From an uncultured Clostridia bacterium (GTDB lineage: Bacteria; Bacillota; Clostridia; Christensenellales; UBA1242): 64,000 bases of DNA. Where the stretch lies: assembly GCA_948442695.1 (NCBI GenBank), contig CAOJSF010000006.1, positions 1-64,000 on the forward strand, given 5' to 3'. Positions 1-7,049 of this stretch are shown here, piece by piece; within the stretch, counting starts at the first letter, position 1, and each line of letters opens with the position of its first letter. The notes beneath the pieces are model-generated. The model was not told the origin of the DNA and made no database searches. It saw only the letters and a list, made by a program, of their open reading frames with translations. Made by a program: the position numbers and the translations under genes.

Positions 1-81
1 TTAATCATATTAATCATATTAATCATATTAATCATATTAATCATATAAATCATATAAATCATATAAATCATATAAATAAAT
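1..81. repeat. 9-bp tandem repeat at the window edge
   Basis: Five copies of TTAATCATA are followed by three to four copies of TAAATCATA and a degenerate last unit. The array is cut by the window start, so its full length is unknown. It lies 3' of the SufB-like gene. No function is visible. Confidence 0.9.
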
Positions 82-132
82 TAAATTTAAGTGAAATATT
101 TATTAAATTTTTAAATTTGCATAGTTTGCTTT

Positions 133-1059
133 TTATGAATTGCTTCCGAGTAAAAAGCCTTCAATAATCACATCTTCTGCCTCTTTTTCGCTCAATCCCA
201 GTGTCATAAGTTTCAAAAGTTCATCCCCAGCAATTTTGCCGATAACTGCTTCATGGACAAGAGATGCTTCTTTGCAAAGAGCATCAACTTTTGGGATTGA
301 AATGATTCTGGCATTGTCAAGAAGTATGCCATCACATTCCACATGACCAAAACATTCATCTTTGCCTACAACATTAGATTTAAATTGTTGGACTGAGTTG
401 TCTCGTGCCACGCTATGACTTATCACGTCTACGCCAGAGTTTACGCCTATAAGATTTACCTTAAATTCGGTTTTTGCAATTTGATTGTCTGTTGTGAGTA
501 TATTTTCTTGAATGGTCAGTTTTGCATTTTTTTTGATAGTAGCAAAAGTTTTTCTTAAAGAGGAGGTGACACCGCCGATTTGAGTAGTCTCCATAATCAT
601 TTGAGAACCTTCTTCCAAAGTGACTTTTGTGACAGGATTTAAAATCTTTCCTCCTTCGCCATTTCCTTCGCCAACATGTCTTTCAATATATTTAACTTTG
701 CTGTTTTTTGCCAGATGAAAGTTGTGAATGCCATTGTGAAGGGAAGTTTTGCAAGTTGCATTGTGAATACCACATCCTGCGACAATTAAAACATCAGAAT
801 TTTCACCTATATAAAAATCATTATAGACAATGTCAGAAAGACCACCAACAGTAATTATGACAGGAATATGCACGCTTTTGCCAACGATATTTGGCTTAAC
901 AAAAATATCAATTCCTGTCTTATCAGTCTTGCGGACAATCTCGATTTCTTTTGTTGATGACAACTCGCTTTCTCCATTTTTTCGCAAACTGAATGCGCCG
1001 CTAGGGATTTTGTGAAGGTCTGTCAATTTTTCAAAAAGTTTTTGTTCTATCGAATTCAT
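133..1059 (-). CDS. sufB: SufB/SufD-family Fe-S scaffold (short, SufB-like)
   Basis: Scaffold component of a SUF-type Fe-S cluster assembly machine, acting in the cytoplasm with the SufC ATPase encoded upstream. The 308-aa protein is much shorter than a typical bacterial SufB and consists mainly of the beta-helix core plus the C-terminal helical SufC-contact region. SufB-type residues are present: a Cys near residue 242 in VECDGILLD and a Glu near 270 in VHEAVIGKI, matching the positions of the SufB cysteine and glutamate needed for cluster assembly. The start has an AGAGGT ribosome binding site. No cysteine desulfurase, SufU or second scaffold gene lies nearby, so this resembles the minimal two-gene (SmsCB-like) arrangement. 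Family assignment is firm; which sulfur donor it uses is unknown. Confidence 0.88.
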   Translation of the reverse strand: MNSIEQKLFEKLTDLHKIPSGAFSLRKNGESELSSTKEIEIVRKTDKTGIDIFVKPNIVGKSVHIPVIITVGGLSDIVYNDFYIGENSDVLIVAGCGIHNATCKTSLHNGIHNFHLAKNSKVKYIERHVGEGNGEGGKILNPVTKVTLEEGSQMIMETTQIGGVTSSLRKTFATIKKNAKLTIQENILTTDNQIAKTEFKVNLIGVNSGVDVISHSVARDNSVQQFKSNVVGKDECFGHVECDGILLDNARIISIPKVDALCKEASLVHEAVIGKIAGDELLKLMTLGLSEKEAEDVIIEGFLLGSNS

Positions 1060-1438
1060 TTTTACCTCTAATAAATTTCTGCAAATATTTTATATTTTAA
1101 TTTAATAATTAAAATTAAATTATCAAATAATTTATAAAAAATAATGAAAAAATCATAAAAAAATCGTTTTTTATTAATAATTATTAATTATTTTGTTTTT
1201 TTGATTATTTAATAATGTTTTTTTGTATTTAATTTTCAATTTTTTTAATTTAAAACAAATAAAAATTGTTTTATTTTTATTTTTTCTGATTTTTTGCGTA
1301 TTAAATTTATTTTTAATTTCATTTATTTGTTATTTTTTTCTTTTTTTATCATTATTTTATAAATTTTATCATTTTTTATTAATTTTTTAACATTTTTTAA
1401 TGTTTTTTATTAAATTTACTCTAATTTTGTGTTTTTTT
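1060..1438. other. AT-rich spacer between sufC and sufB-like gene
   Basis: About 380 bases of almost pure A/T, T-rich on the + strand. No ORF, clear hairpin or consensus promoter was found. It is unusually long for two genes expected to act as one complex, and may hold a 5' leader or weak promoter for the sufB-like gene. Confidence 0.5.
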
Positions 1439-2140
1439 TCACATTAATCTTTGACATTTATTTTCATTTAAAAATGGCATTATATCCTTTAAATTTCCTT
1501 TTCTTTCAATTTGGCCATTTTTAAGCATAATTACCTCATCTGCAAGTTCTAAGATTTTTTGCTGGTGAGATACAATGATGTTTATGCTGTCAGTCATGTT
1601 TGAGAAGAGTTTGGTTAGGTTTTCAAAACTCCACAAATCTATTCCTGCTTCAGGTTCATCAAATATATTGACTTTGCCACCTTTGGCAAGTGCCATTGCA
1701 AGTTCTATTCTTTTCTGTTCACCACCAGATAGACTATCATCAAAAGGTCTATCAATATAATCTTTTGCGCAAAGCCCAACGCTTGCAAGATACTCGCAAC
1801 TTTGACCAACATTATTTTTCTTGCCACTTGCAATATCTAAAAGGTCTTTGACTTTTATTCCTTTGAAAGTGACAGGTTTTTGAAATGCAAAGGTCAATCC
1901 TTCTTTTGCTCGTCTGTCGATAGATAGGGTGGAAAGATCAATATTGTCTAAAAGTAAATTCCCTTCATCTTGATTTATAATGCCCATGATAAGTTTTACA
2001 AGTGTTGATTTTCCGCTTCCATTTGGTCCTGTTATGACATATGTTTTGCCATAATCAAGTGTCAGATCAATGCCTTTTATTATCTCTTTTTTTGTTCCGT
2101 TTTCGTTGACGCTATAGTGTAAATTTTCAATTTTTAACAT
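1439..2140 (-). CDS. sufC: SufC Fe-S assembly ATPase
   Basis: ABC-type ATPase subunit of the SUF machinery; ATP binding drives conformational change in the SufB/D scaffold. The 233-aa protein has normal SufC length. Walker A GPNGSGKST lies at residues 38-46, the signature LSGGEQKR at about 137-144, Walker B/D-loop IFDEPEAGID follows, and the H-loop is in IIVSHQQ. The DEPEAGID motif is characteristic of SufC rather than transport ATPases. Minus-strand order is sufC then sufB-like. Upstream lie three 16-bp-spaced direct repeats that could be a regulatory site. Assignment is secure. Confidence 0.95.
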   Translation of the reverse strand: MLKIENLHYSVNENGTKKEIIKGIDLTLDYGKTYVITGPNGSGKSTLVKLIMGIINQDEGNLLLDNIDLSTLSIDRRAKEGLTFAFQKPVTFKGIKVKDLLDIASGKKNNVGQSCEYLASVGLCAKDYIDRPFDDSLSGGEQKRIELAMALAKGGKVNIFDEPEAGIDLWSFENLTKLFSNMTDSINIIVSHQQKILELADEVIMLKNGQIERKGNLKDIMPFLNENKCQRLM

Positions 2141-2216
2141 TTTTTCTCCATTTTATGCCATTTTTATCAAATTTTGATTAAATTATTTTATATTTTAACT
2201 TTAATTTCGATTTTGA

Positions 2217-2261
2217 TTTAATTATCAACAGTTTTAATTATCAACTATTTTAATTATTAAT
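2217..2261. promoter_or_regulatory. Three direct repeats with 16-bp period upstream of sufC
   Basis: TTTAATTATCAAC occurs at 2217-2229 and 2233-2245, with a weaker copy TTTAATTATTAAT at 2249-2261. On the coding strand they read GTTGATAATTAAA and provide TTGATA boxes upstream of sufC. The regular spacing suggests a repressor or activator site, but no known Fe-S regulator motif is recognised. Confidence 0.4.
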
Positions 2262-2319
2262 ATTTTAAATTAAATGCTTCAAGTTTATTTTTATATTGTT
2301 TCTTATTTTTTGATGATAG

Positions 2320-2658
2320 TCATAACTCAATTATGGTTATCCCTGGGTTTGAGGTGTGGATGTCACAGTCATTGTAAATGTTTTTATCTTTCATCAAAAT
2401 TGCCTTGCTATGACTATCAAAAAGATTCCATTTGTCACCGCCAAAATAATTTGTGATAAATCCTATCTTTTTCCAGTGGGCAAGAGTTCTGCGAAGTTCG
2501 ATTGCTATTGTTCCGCCCCTCCCATGTGAGCCATAACCATGCAAAACTTTTAAAGCGACAAGACCTTCCAGTTTTGCCCTTTCAATTTCGATTTCTACAG
2601 TTGCAATCGCAAGTTCGACATTATACTCACCATTTTTCAAGTCAACAAGTCTAAGCAC
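2320..2658 (-). CDS. Smr-domain protein
   Basis: Small stand-alone Smr (MutS2 C-terminal-like) protein of 112 aa. The hallmark LHGYGSHGRGG motif lies at residues 39-49, preceded by an amphipathic helix of the sort that begins Smr domains. Smr domains bind or cut nucleic acids, and in bacteria occur in MutS2 and in ribosome-rescue nucleases; which activity applies here cannot be read from sequence. The start codon is probably GTG, preceded by GGAGG with only four bases between, since the overlapping ATG is out of frame. It is divergent from the HAD gene at 2852 and upstream of the suf genes on the same strand, with its own gap of about 180 bases to sufC. Confidence 0.82.
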   Translation of the reverse strand: MLRLVDLKNGEYNVELAIATVEIEIERAKLEGLVALKVLHGYGSHGRGGTIAIELRRTLAHWKKIGFITNYFGGDKWNLFDSHSKAILMKDKNIYNDCDIHTSNPGITIIEL

Positions 2659-2803
2659 ATTTCCTCCATAGAATATATTAACATAAATTAATTATTTTAT
2701 CAAATACTTTTTTAAATGAAATCAAATGGAATAATATAAATATTAAAAATAAAGACAAAGCAAATTTAAAAGATAGTTTAAAAAGGGAAAGAAATATTTT
2801 TTA

Positions 2804-2832
2804 TTGACATTCTTTATGGCTTAAAATATAAT
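2804..2832 (+). promoter_or_regulatory. Consensus sigma-A promoter for HAD gene
   Basis: TTGACA at 2804-2809, a 17-base spacer and TATAAT at 2827-2832: a perfect consensus promoter. An AGAGG ribosome binding site follows, then ATG at 2852. Confidence 0.9.
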
Positions 2833-2851
2833 ACTGAAAGAGGAAAAATGT

Positions 2852-3451
2852 ATGATATTTGTATTTGATTTGGATGATACAATTTGCGAAACTGACGGAT
2901 ATAGCGAAAAATATATTCGAGAGTTTATCTCCGAACATGATTTGCCTTATAAACAAATCGCAACAAATGTGAGATTTGCCGAGCGTAAATTCGACTGGGA
3001 CACTGAAACAGCGTTGAAATGGTATCAGGAATTTGGGGACAAGATGATGGCTGAATTTCCTTGTAAGAAAGGTGCTGTGAAATTTTTACAAGACCTGCAT
3101 AATGCTGGGCATAAAATTGTTATAGCAACTGCACGCGCAACAGACTGGCATACAAATCCACAAGAAGTCACTATAAAATGGCTTGCACACAACAAGATAC
3201 CTTATGACAATATATTTGTAGGAAGAATTGATAAAGAGAAAATTTGTGAAGAGGTTGATGCTGATATTTTTGTTGATGATGATTTAAACATTGTTAAGAG
3301 AGTGGCTGATTATTTTGGAGAGCAATCGGCGAAAAAGAGTTTTCTTTTTTCTTCGGCATATAATAAAAGTTTATCAGTGCCAAACAATATTGTCAGAATT
3401 GATGATTATGATGAATTACAAAAGCAGATATCACTGCACATATTTAAGTGA
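2852..3451 (+). CDS. HAD-superfamily 5'-nucleotidase-like phosphatase
   Basis: Cytoplasmic HAD phosphohydrolase of 199 aa, closest in layout to the 5'(3')-deoxyribonucleotidase (NT5C-like) group. Motif I FDLDDT at residues 5-10 supplies the nucleophile and acid/base aspartates, motif II is IATAR at 91-95, and motif IV VDDD is at 141-144 (DADIFVDDD). The cap is the short helical type. Substrate is not determinable; nucleoside monophosphates or small phosphosugars are possible. It is monocistronic with a perfect promoter and a downstream bidirectional terminator. Two similar HAD genes lie at 40982 and 43093. Confidence 0.85.
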   Translation: MIFVFDLDDTICETDGYSEKYIREFISEHDLPYKQIATNVRFAERKFDWDTETALKWYQEFGDKMMAEFPCKKGAVKFLQDLHNAGHKIVIATARATDWHTNPQEVTIKWLAHNKIPYDNIFVGRIDKEKICEEVDADIFVDDDLNIVKRVADYFGEQSAKKSFLFSSAYNKSLSVPNNIVRIDDYDELQKQISLHIFK

Positions 3452-3660
3452 ACAAAGATAGTCTATTAATTGACTATATTTGTTTGTTTCTAAATTCAGG
3501 CACTTTTATGTGACTTTTTATAGAACTTTTTAATTAATAGTAAGGTTCTTCACCAGGTCTTAAAAAATAATTATCATCTTTAATACTTTTAGGTTTTGTT
3601 TATAATAAAATTTGTTTTCAGGTTGCTAAATTGAGAAATTTTAAAAACTCAACTAATAAA

Positions 3661-3690
3661 AAAAAGACATATTGATAATATGTCTTTTTT
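3661..3690. terminator. Bidirectional intrinsic terminator
   Basis: AAAAAGACATATT, loop GAT, AATATGTCTTTTT: a perfect hairpin with A-run and T-run on either side, placed between the convergent HAD (+) and DUF4116 (-) genes. Confidence 0.85.
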
Positions 3691-3731
3691 CTAAATTTAT
3701 ATCTGGTATTTAAGATTGTGCCTGTATAATA

Positions 3732-4292
3732 TTAAAAATATAAATTATGCTCTTCAGATCTCATGTTATACTTTTCATCTTCAATATCTTGTTGTTTTTC
3801 ATATATATCAATTACTTCTGGGTCATTTTGAAGTTCTTCCGAAGCAAATTTAAAAGCACCGCTAAATTTTTGAATGGCAGCGAGAACAACTTCTTTATTG
3901 TTTCTCATATTTTCAGAAGCATACTCAAGTGCATATCCGTTGTTTTTTACTGCTGTGAGAACAACATCTTTATCATCTTTAAGATTTTCAGAAGCATATT
4001 CAAGTGCTTCACCATTTTTTTTAACTGCAATGAGGACAAATGCCTTATCATCTTTTAATCTGTCTGATAGGTGTTGAAGAGTTGTTCCGTGTCCACTTAT
4101 TGCAAGAAGTGCAATGTCAGTGTCGTCTCTAAGTCTCTCTGAAGCGTGTTGGATAGCAAAAGGATCGTTTTTTACAGCCATCAAAATTACTTCTCTGTCA
4201 TCTTTAAGTTCTTCAGTAGCATAGATGAGATAATGATCTCCTCCTGACTGTGCCATCAATTCTAACAATTCTTTTTTATTGCTTATAACCAT
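3732..4292 (-). CDS. DUF4116 repeat protein
   Basis: 186-aa protein built from about four tandem helical repeats of the DUF4116 type. The recurring pattern is LKDDKDVVLTAVKNNG followed by ALEYASENL, beginning near residue 25 and ending near 160. Such repeats occur in large numbers in some protists, giant viruses and gut bacteria and are thought to be protein-interaction solenoids; no catalytic residue is apparent. There is no signal peptide or membrane segment. It stands alone between two terminator or leader regions. Function is unknown. Confidence 0.75.
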   Translation of the reverse strand: MVISNKKELLELMAQSGGDHYLIYATEELKDDREVILMAVKNDPFAIQHASERLRDDTDIALLAISGHGTTLQHLSDRLKDDKAFVLIAVKKNGEALEYASENLKDDKDVVLTAVKNNGYALEYASENMRNNKEVVLAAIQKFSGAFKFASEELQNDPEVIDIYEKQQDIEDEKYNMRSEEHNLYF

Positions 4293-4491
4293 AATTAAAC
4301 TCCTTTATAAAACAATATTAATAATATCATCATCCTTAAAGGTGATTTTGTATTTGATATTTTTAAGATTATAAATGATGTGGAGAGAATTGTCAATACA
4401 ATTCATGATATTTTGTTGAAATTCATTGATAGTAAATTGAAAACTTTATTGAAATTCATTGATGATAATTAAAAAAAATTAATAAAAATCA

Positions 4492-4520
4492 TTGACAAAA
4501 TTTCAAAAAAAGTGTAAAAT
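4492..4520 (+). promoter_or_regulatory. Promoter of the aspS T-box transcript
   Basis: TTGACA at 4492-4497, 17-base spacer, TAAAAT at 4515-4520. It predicts a leader of about 220 bases before aspS. Confidence 0.8.
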
Positions 4521-4526
4521 CTTGAT

Positions 4527-4720
4527 GAAAACGTTGAAAAAGAGAGTAATTTTATTTTTTGTTTTTCAGAGAGGCATGATGGTGGAAATTGCCAGACAAT
4601 ATAAAATGAAGGACACTTTGGAGTTTGACAATTTAATTAAAGAGGTCAATTTGACAAGTTAGGTGGCACCGCGGATTTTTTATTCGTCCTAATGTAATTT
4701 TACATGGGGGCGATTTTTTT
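4527..4720 (+). promoter_or_regulatory. T-box riboswitch with GAC (Asp) specifier
   Basis: Leader RNA that reads uncharged tRNA and controls termination. Visible elements: the 5' AGTA of the specifier loop at about 4545-4548; a Stem I distal region around 4568-4594; the 3' specifier-loop sequence GAAGGACA, giving specifier codon GAC at 4612-4614; the conserved T-box GGTGGCACCGCGG at 4662-4674 for the antiterminator; and a terminator stem 4684-4713 followed by T7 at 4714-4720. A GAC specifier agrees with the AspRS gene downstream. Confidence 0.9.
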
Positions 4721-4749
4721 GTGTTTAGCCCCAAAAAAGGAGGCATTTT

Positions 4750-6030
4750 ATGACAACACAAATTTCAAAATTAAATGAAGGCAGAGTGCGTTTTCAAGGC
4801 ATGGTGGATGTTGTGCGTGACAAGAAAAACATTCAATTTATCGTCCTTAAAGATTTCTCTGGCAAAATTCAGGTGACCGTTGATAAGGTTGCTCATCCTG
4901 AAGTGGGTGAGGTTTTCTCACATCTTCTCACAGGTTCTACCGTTCTTGTTGAGGGTGAACTTGTAAAAAGTGAATATGTAAAAATGGGTGGACAGGAAGT
5001 TTTGGCTGATAAAGTTGAAGTCACAAGCACTGCTGAGGCTTATCCTATCGGACCTGAGAGTAATATCGACCAAAGGCTTGACTATCGTTGGATTGACTTA
5101 AGACAGGATAAAAATCTTTTGACTTTTAAAGTTCAGTCACTTCTTTGCAATGCAATGAGAGAATATTTAAACAACAATGAATTTGTTGAAATCCATTCTC
5201 CAAAACTTATTGCAACTGCTTCAGAGAGTGGCTCTGAGGTTTTTGAACTTAAATATTTTGATGGACTTGCATATCTTGCTCAAAGCCCACAGTTTTATAA
5301 GCAAATGGCAAACTCAAGCAATTTTGGACGTATTTATGAAGTTGCTCCAGTATTCCGTGCTGAAAAATCTCACACCAAAAAGCACGCAACAGAGTTTACA
5401 AGTTTTGACCTTGAGTTTTCATGGATAGAAAGTTTTGAAGATGTTATGGCTCTTGAAGAAGAGATGATAACTTATGCACTTAAACAAATTAAAGAGCAGT
5501 ATGGCGAGGTAATAAAGGAGACTTTTGGCGTTGAAGTTGTTGTGCCAACTCTTCCTTTCCCTAGAATCAAACTCAAAGATCTTTACGCAGAACTTGAAAA
5601 GCGTTATGGCTATGTGACAGAAGAGGAAAAAGATGACCTTTCGACAGAGGCAGAAAGACTTTGTGCACAGTTCTCAAAAGAGGCTTATGGACATGAATTT
5701 TTGTTTGTAACTGATTATGGTCCTAGAAAGAGAGCATTCTATCATCTTCGTAAGGATGGAATCCCTCAGGGTTATGACCTTATTTGGAAGGGCATTGAAA
5801 TCACTACTGGGGCTCAACGTGAACATAGATATGAAATCTTGAAAGAACAGGCTAAGGAAAAGGGGCTTGAAAAAGATGTTGAATTCTATCTTCAATTCTT
5901 CAAATATGGTTGCCCTCCACATGGTGGATTTGCAATCGGTCTTGATAGAATGACAATGAATCTTCTTGAACTTGCGACCATCAAAGATGCTATGTTTATC
6001 TTCCGTGGTCCAGAGAGAATGACTCCATAA
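4750..6030 (+). CDS. aspS: Archaeal-type aspartyl-tRNA synthetase
   Basis: Class IIb synthetase that charges tRNA-Asp, and possibly tRNA-Asn if non-discriminating. At 426 aa it lacks the long bacterial insertion (GAD) domain and is of the archaeal/eukaryal AspRS type. An N-terminal OB-fold anticodon domain covers about residues 1-105. Motif 2 is around FRAEKSHTKKHATEF, and motif 3 is GFAIGLDRMTM with the preceding PPHGG. The GAQREHRYEIL segment is also typical of this subtype. The ribosome binding site is AAGGAGG at 4737-4743. Expression is governed by the T-box. Whether it also serves tRNA-Asn would depend on a GatCAB amidotransferase elsewhere. Confidence 0.93.
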   Translation: MTTQISKLNEGRVRFQGMVDVVRDKKNIQFIVLKDFSGKIQVTVDKVAHPEVGEVFSHLLTGSTVLVEGELVKSEYVKMGGQEVLADKVEVTSTAEAYPIGPESNIDQRLDYRWIDLRQDKNLLTFKVQSLLCNAMREYLNNNEFVEIHSPKLIATASESGSEVFELKYFDGLAYLAQSPQFYKQMANSSNFGRIYEVAPVFRAEKSHTKKHATEFTSFDLEFSWIESFEDVMALEEEMITYALKQIKEQYGEVIKETFGVEVVVPTLPFPRIKLKDLYAELEKRYGYVTEEEKDDLSTEAERLCAQFSKEAYGHEFLFVTDYGPRKRAFYHLRKDGIPQGYDLIWKGIEITTGAQREHRYEILKEQAKEKGLEKDVEFYLQFFKYGCPPHGGFAIGLDRMTMNLLELATIKDAMFIFRGPERMTP

Positions 6031-6173
6031 ACTTTGCAAAGATTAATTTAAAAAACATTGCAAGGATTAATTTAATAAGAAATAGTTGTAATAAGTTGAA
6101 TAAAAAATCTATTAAACAGGGCGTTGCTTTAGGCTGAAAATAATAAAGGTCAATATTGCAAGCGTCTGAAATT

Positions 6174-6222
6174 AAAAAAGATATATGTTTGTAAAAATTT
6201 ACTTTGACATATGTCTTTTTTT
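6174..6222 (+). terminator. Terminator after aspS, overlapping the next promoter
   Basis: Left arm AAAAAAGATATATGT at 6174-6188 pairs with ACATATGTCTTTTTT at 6207-6221 across an 18-base loop, followed by T's. The right arm contains the -35 box of the next promoter. Confidence 0.6.
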
Positions 6223-6232
6223 ATGTTAAAAT
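6204..6232 (+). promoter_or_regulatory. Promoter for the MoxR-like/DUF2201 pair
   Basis: TTGACA at 6204-6209, 17-base spacer, TAAAAT at 6227-6232, giving a leader of about 140 bases before the ATG at 6383. Confidence 0.75.
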
Positions 6233-6382
6233 ATATCTATATAATGATATTGAATTATTATACTATTTCATTTATATAGCAAATATAGATTCTGATTATT
6301 ATGTAAATGATTTCAATCATTAAGCCGAGAGAAAATCAAAATAAGTAAATGATTAAAGATTGATTGAGTTTGGGAGGACGAA

Positions 6383-6796
6383 ATGGAAAAACAAGTTAAG
6401 GATACCTTAAATAATATTCTTAAAAACAATAAAACATGGCCTATTATTCTTGAGGGTGGCATTTCAGAAAGTGATTTTTTAAATGCAACTTTCTTGTCTG
6501 CGACTATTCCTTCAGAAAGTTTGGCAGTGATAAATGATTTGAATGGTCCGGTTTTGCCTGAATGGGTAAAGCAGATTGAAGAGAAGGGGGACTCTAAAAC
6601 AAATCTTCTTGTAATTACCGATTTAGATAAGATTGAAATGGGTGATCAAATAAAATTTAAGTCACTTTTAGAACTTAGACAACTGAGTGGATATAAACTC
6701 CCTGAAAATTTGCAAATTCTTATATTGATTGACAGTGGCAATCGTGATAAAGTAGACAATCAAATTTTATCTTTGTCGCTCTATTACAAGATTTAA
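6383..6796 (+). CDS. Degenerate MoxR-like AAA protein (no Walker A)
   Basis: 137-aa protein upstream of a DUF2201 metallopeptidase, where a MoxR-type AAA+ ATPase normally sits. Its second half aligns by eye with the Walker B to sensor 1 part of MoxR: LLVITDLDKI in place of hydrophobic-IDE, then GYKLPENLQILI matching the MoxR pattern G-Y-x-LP-x-x-x-x-hydrophobic, then DSGNRDK. The Walker A position reads IILEGGISESDF without GKT, the catalytic Glu is missing, and there is no C-terminal lid domain. It therefore probably cannot hydrolyse ATP and may be a scaffold or inhibitor of the next gene's product. This relationship is inferred from motifs and context. Confidence 0.5.
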   Translation: MEKQVKDTLNNILKNNKTWPIILEGGISESDFLNATFLSATIPSESLAVINDLNGPVLPEWVKQIEEKGDSKTNLLVITDLDKIEMGDQIKFKSLLELRQLSGYKLPENLQILILIDSGNRDKVDNQILSLSLYYKI

Positions 6797-7049
6797 AAAA
6801 TAATTTATTAAAAAGTCATAGACTTTATTTGCTTAATATTAATAATATAGATATATAAAAGAGAATTTTATTTGAATAAGAATAATCATAAAAAATAAAA
6901 TTTGAATGATTGTAAAAGAGATTTATATTGAAAACAGGATTGCTTGCAAGTAGAGGTGCTTGATAATAAGCAAGAAAATTAAATTTTATAAAAAATGAAG
7001 CAAGGATGAAAAAAGTAAAAAATCTGAAAAAGGATTGAACGAGGTTATA

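Noticed and set aside
1060..1438. Possible hidden small gene between sufC and the sufB-like gene
   Set aside because: Frames are short and composed of A/T runs with no ribosome binding site.
3747..4077. Plus-strand ORFs opposite the DUF4116 gene
   Set aside because: Mirror of the repeated DUF4116 codons; no ribosome binding site and Phe/Ile/Ser-rich shadow composition.
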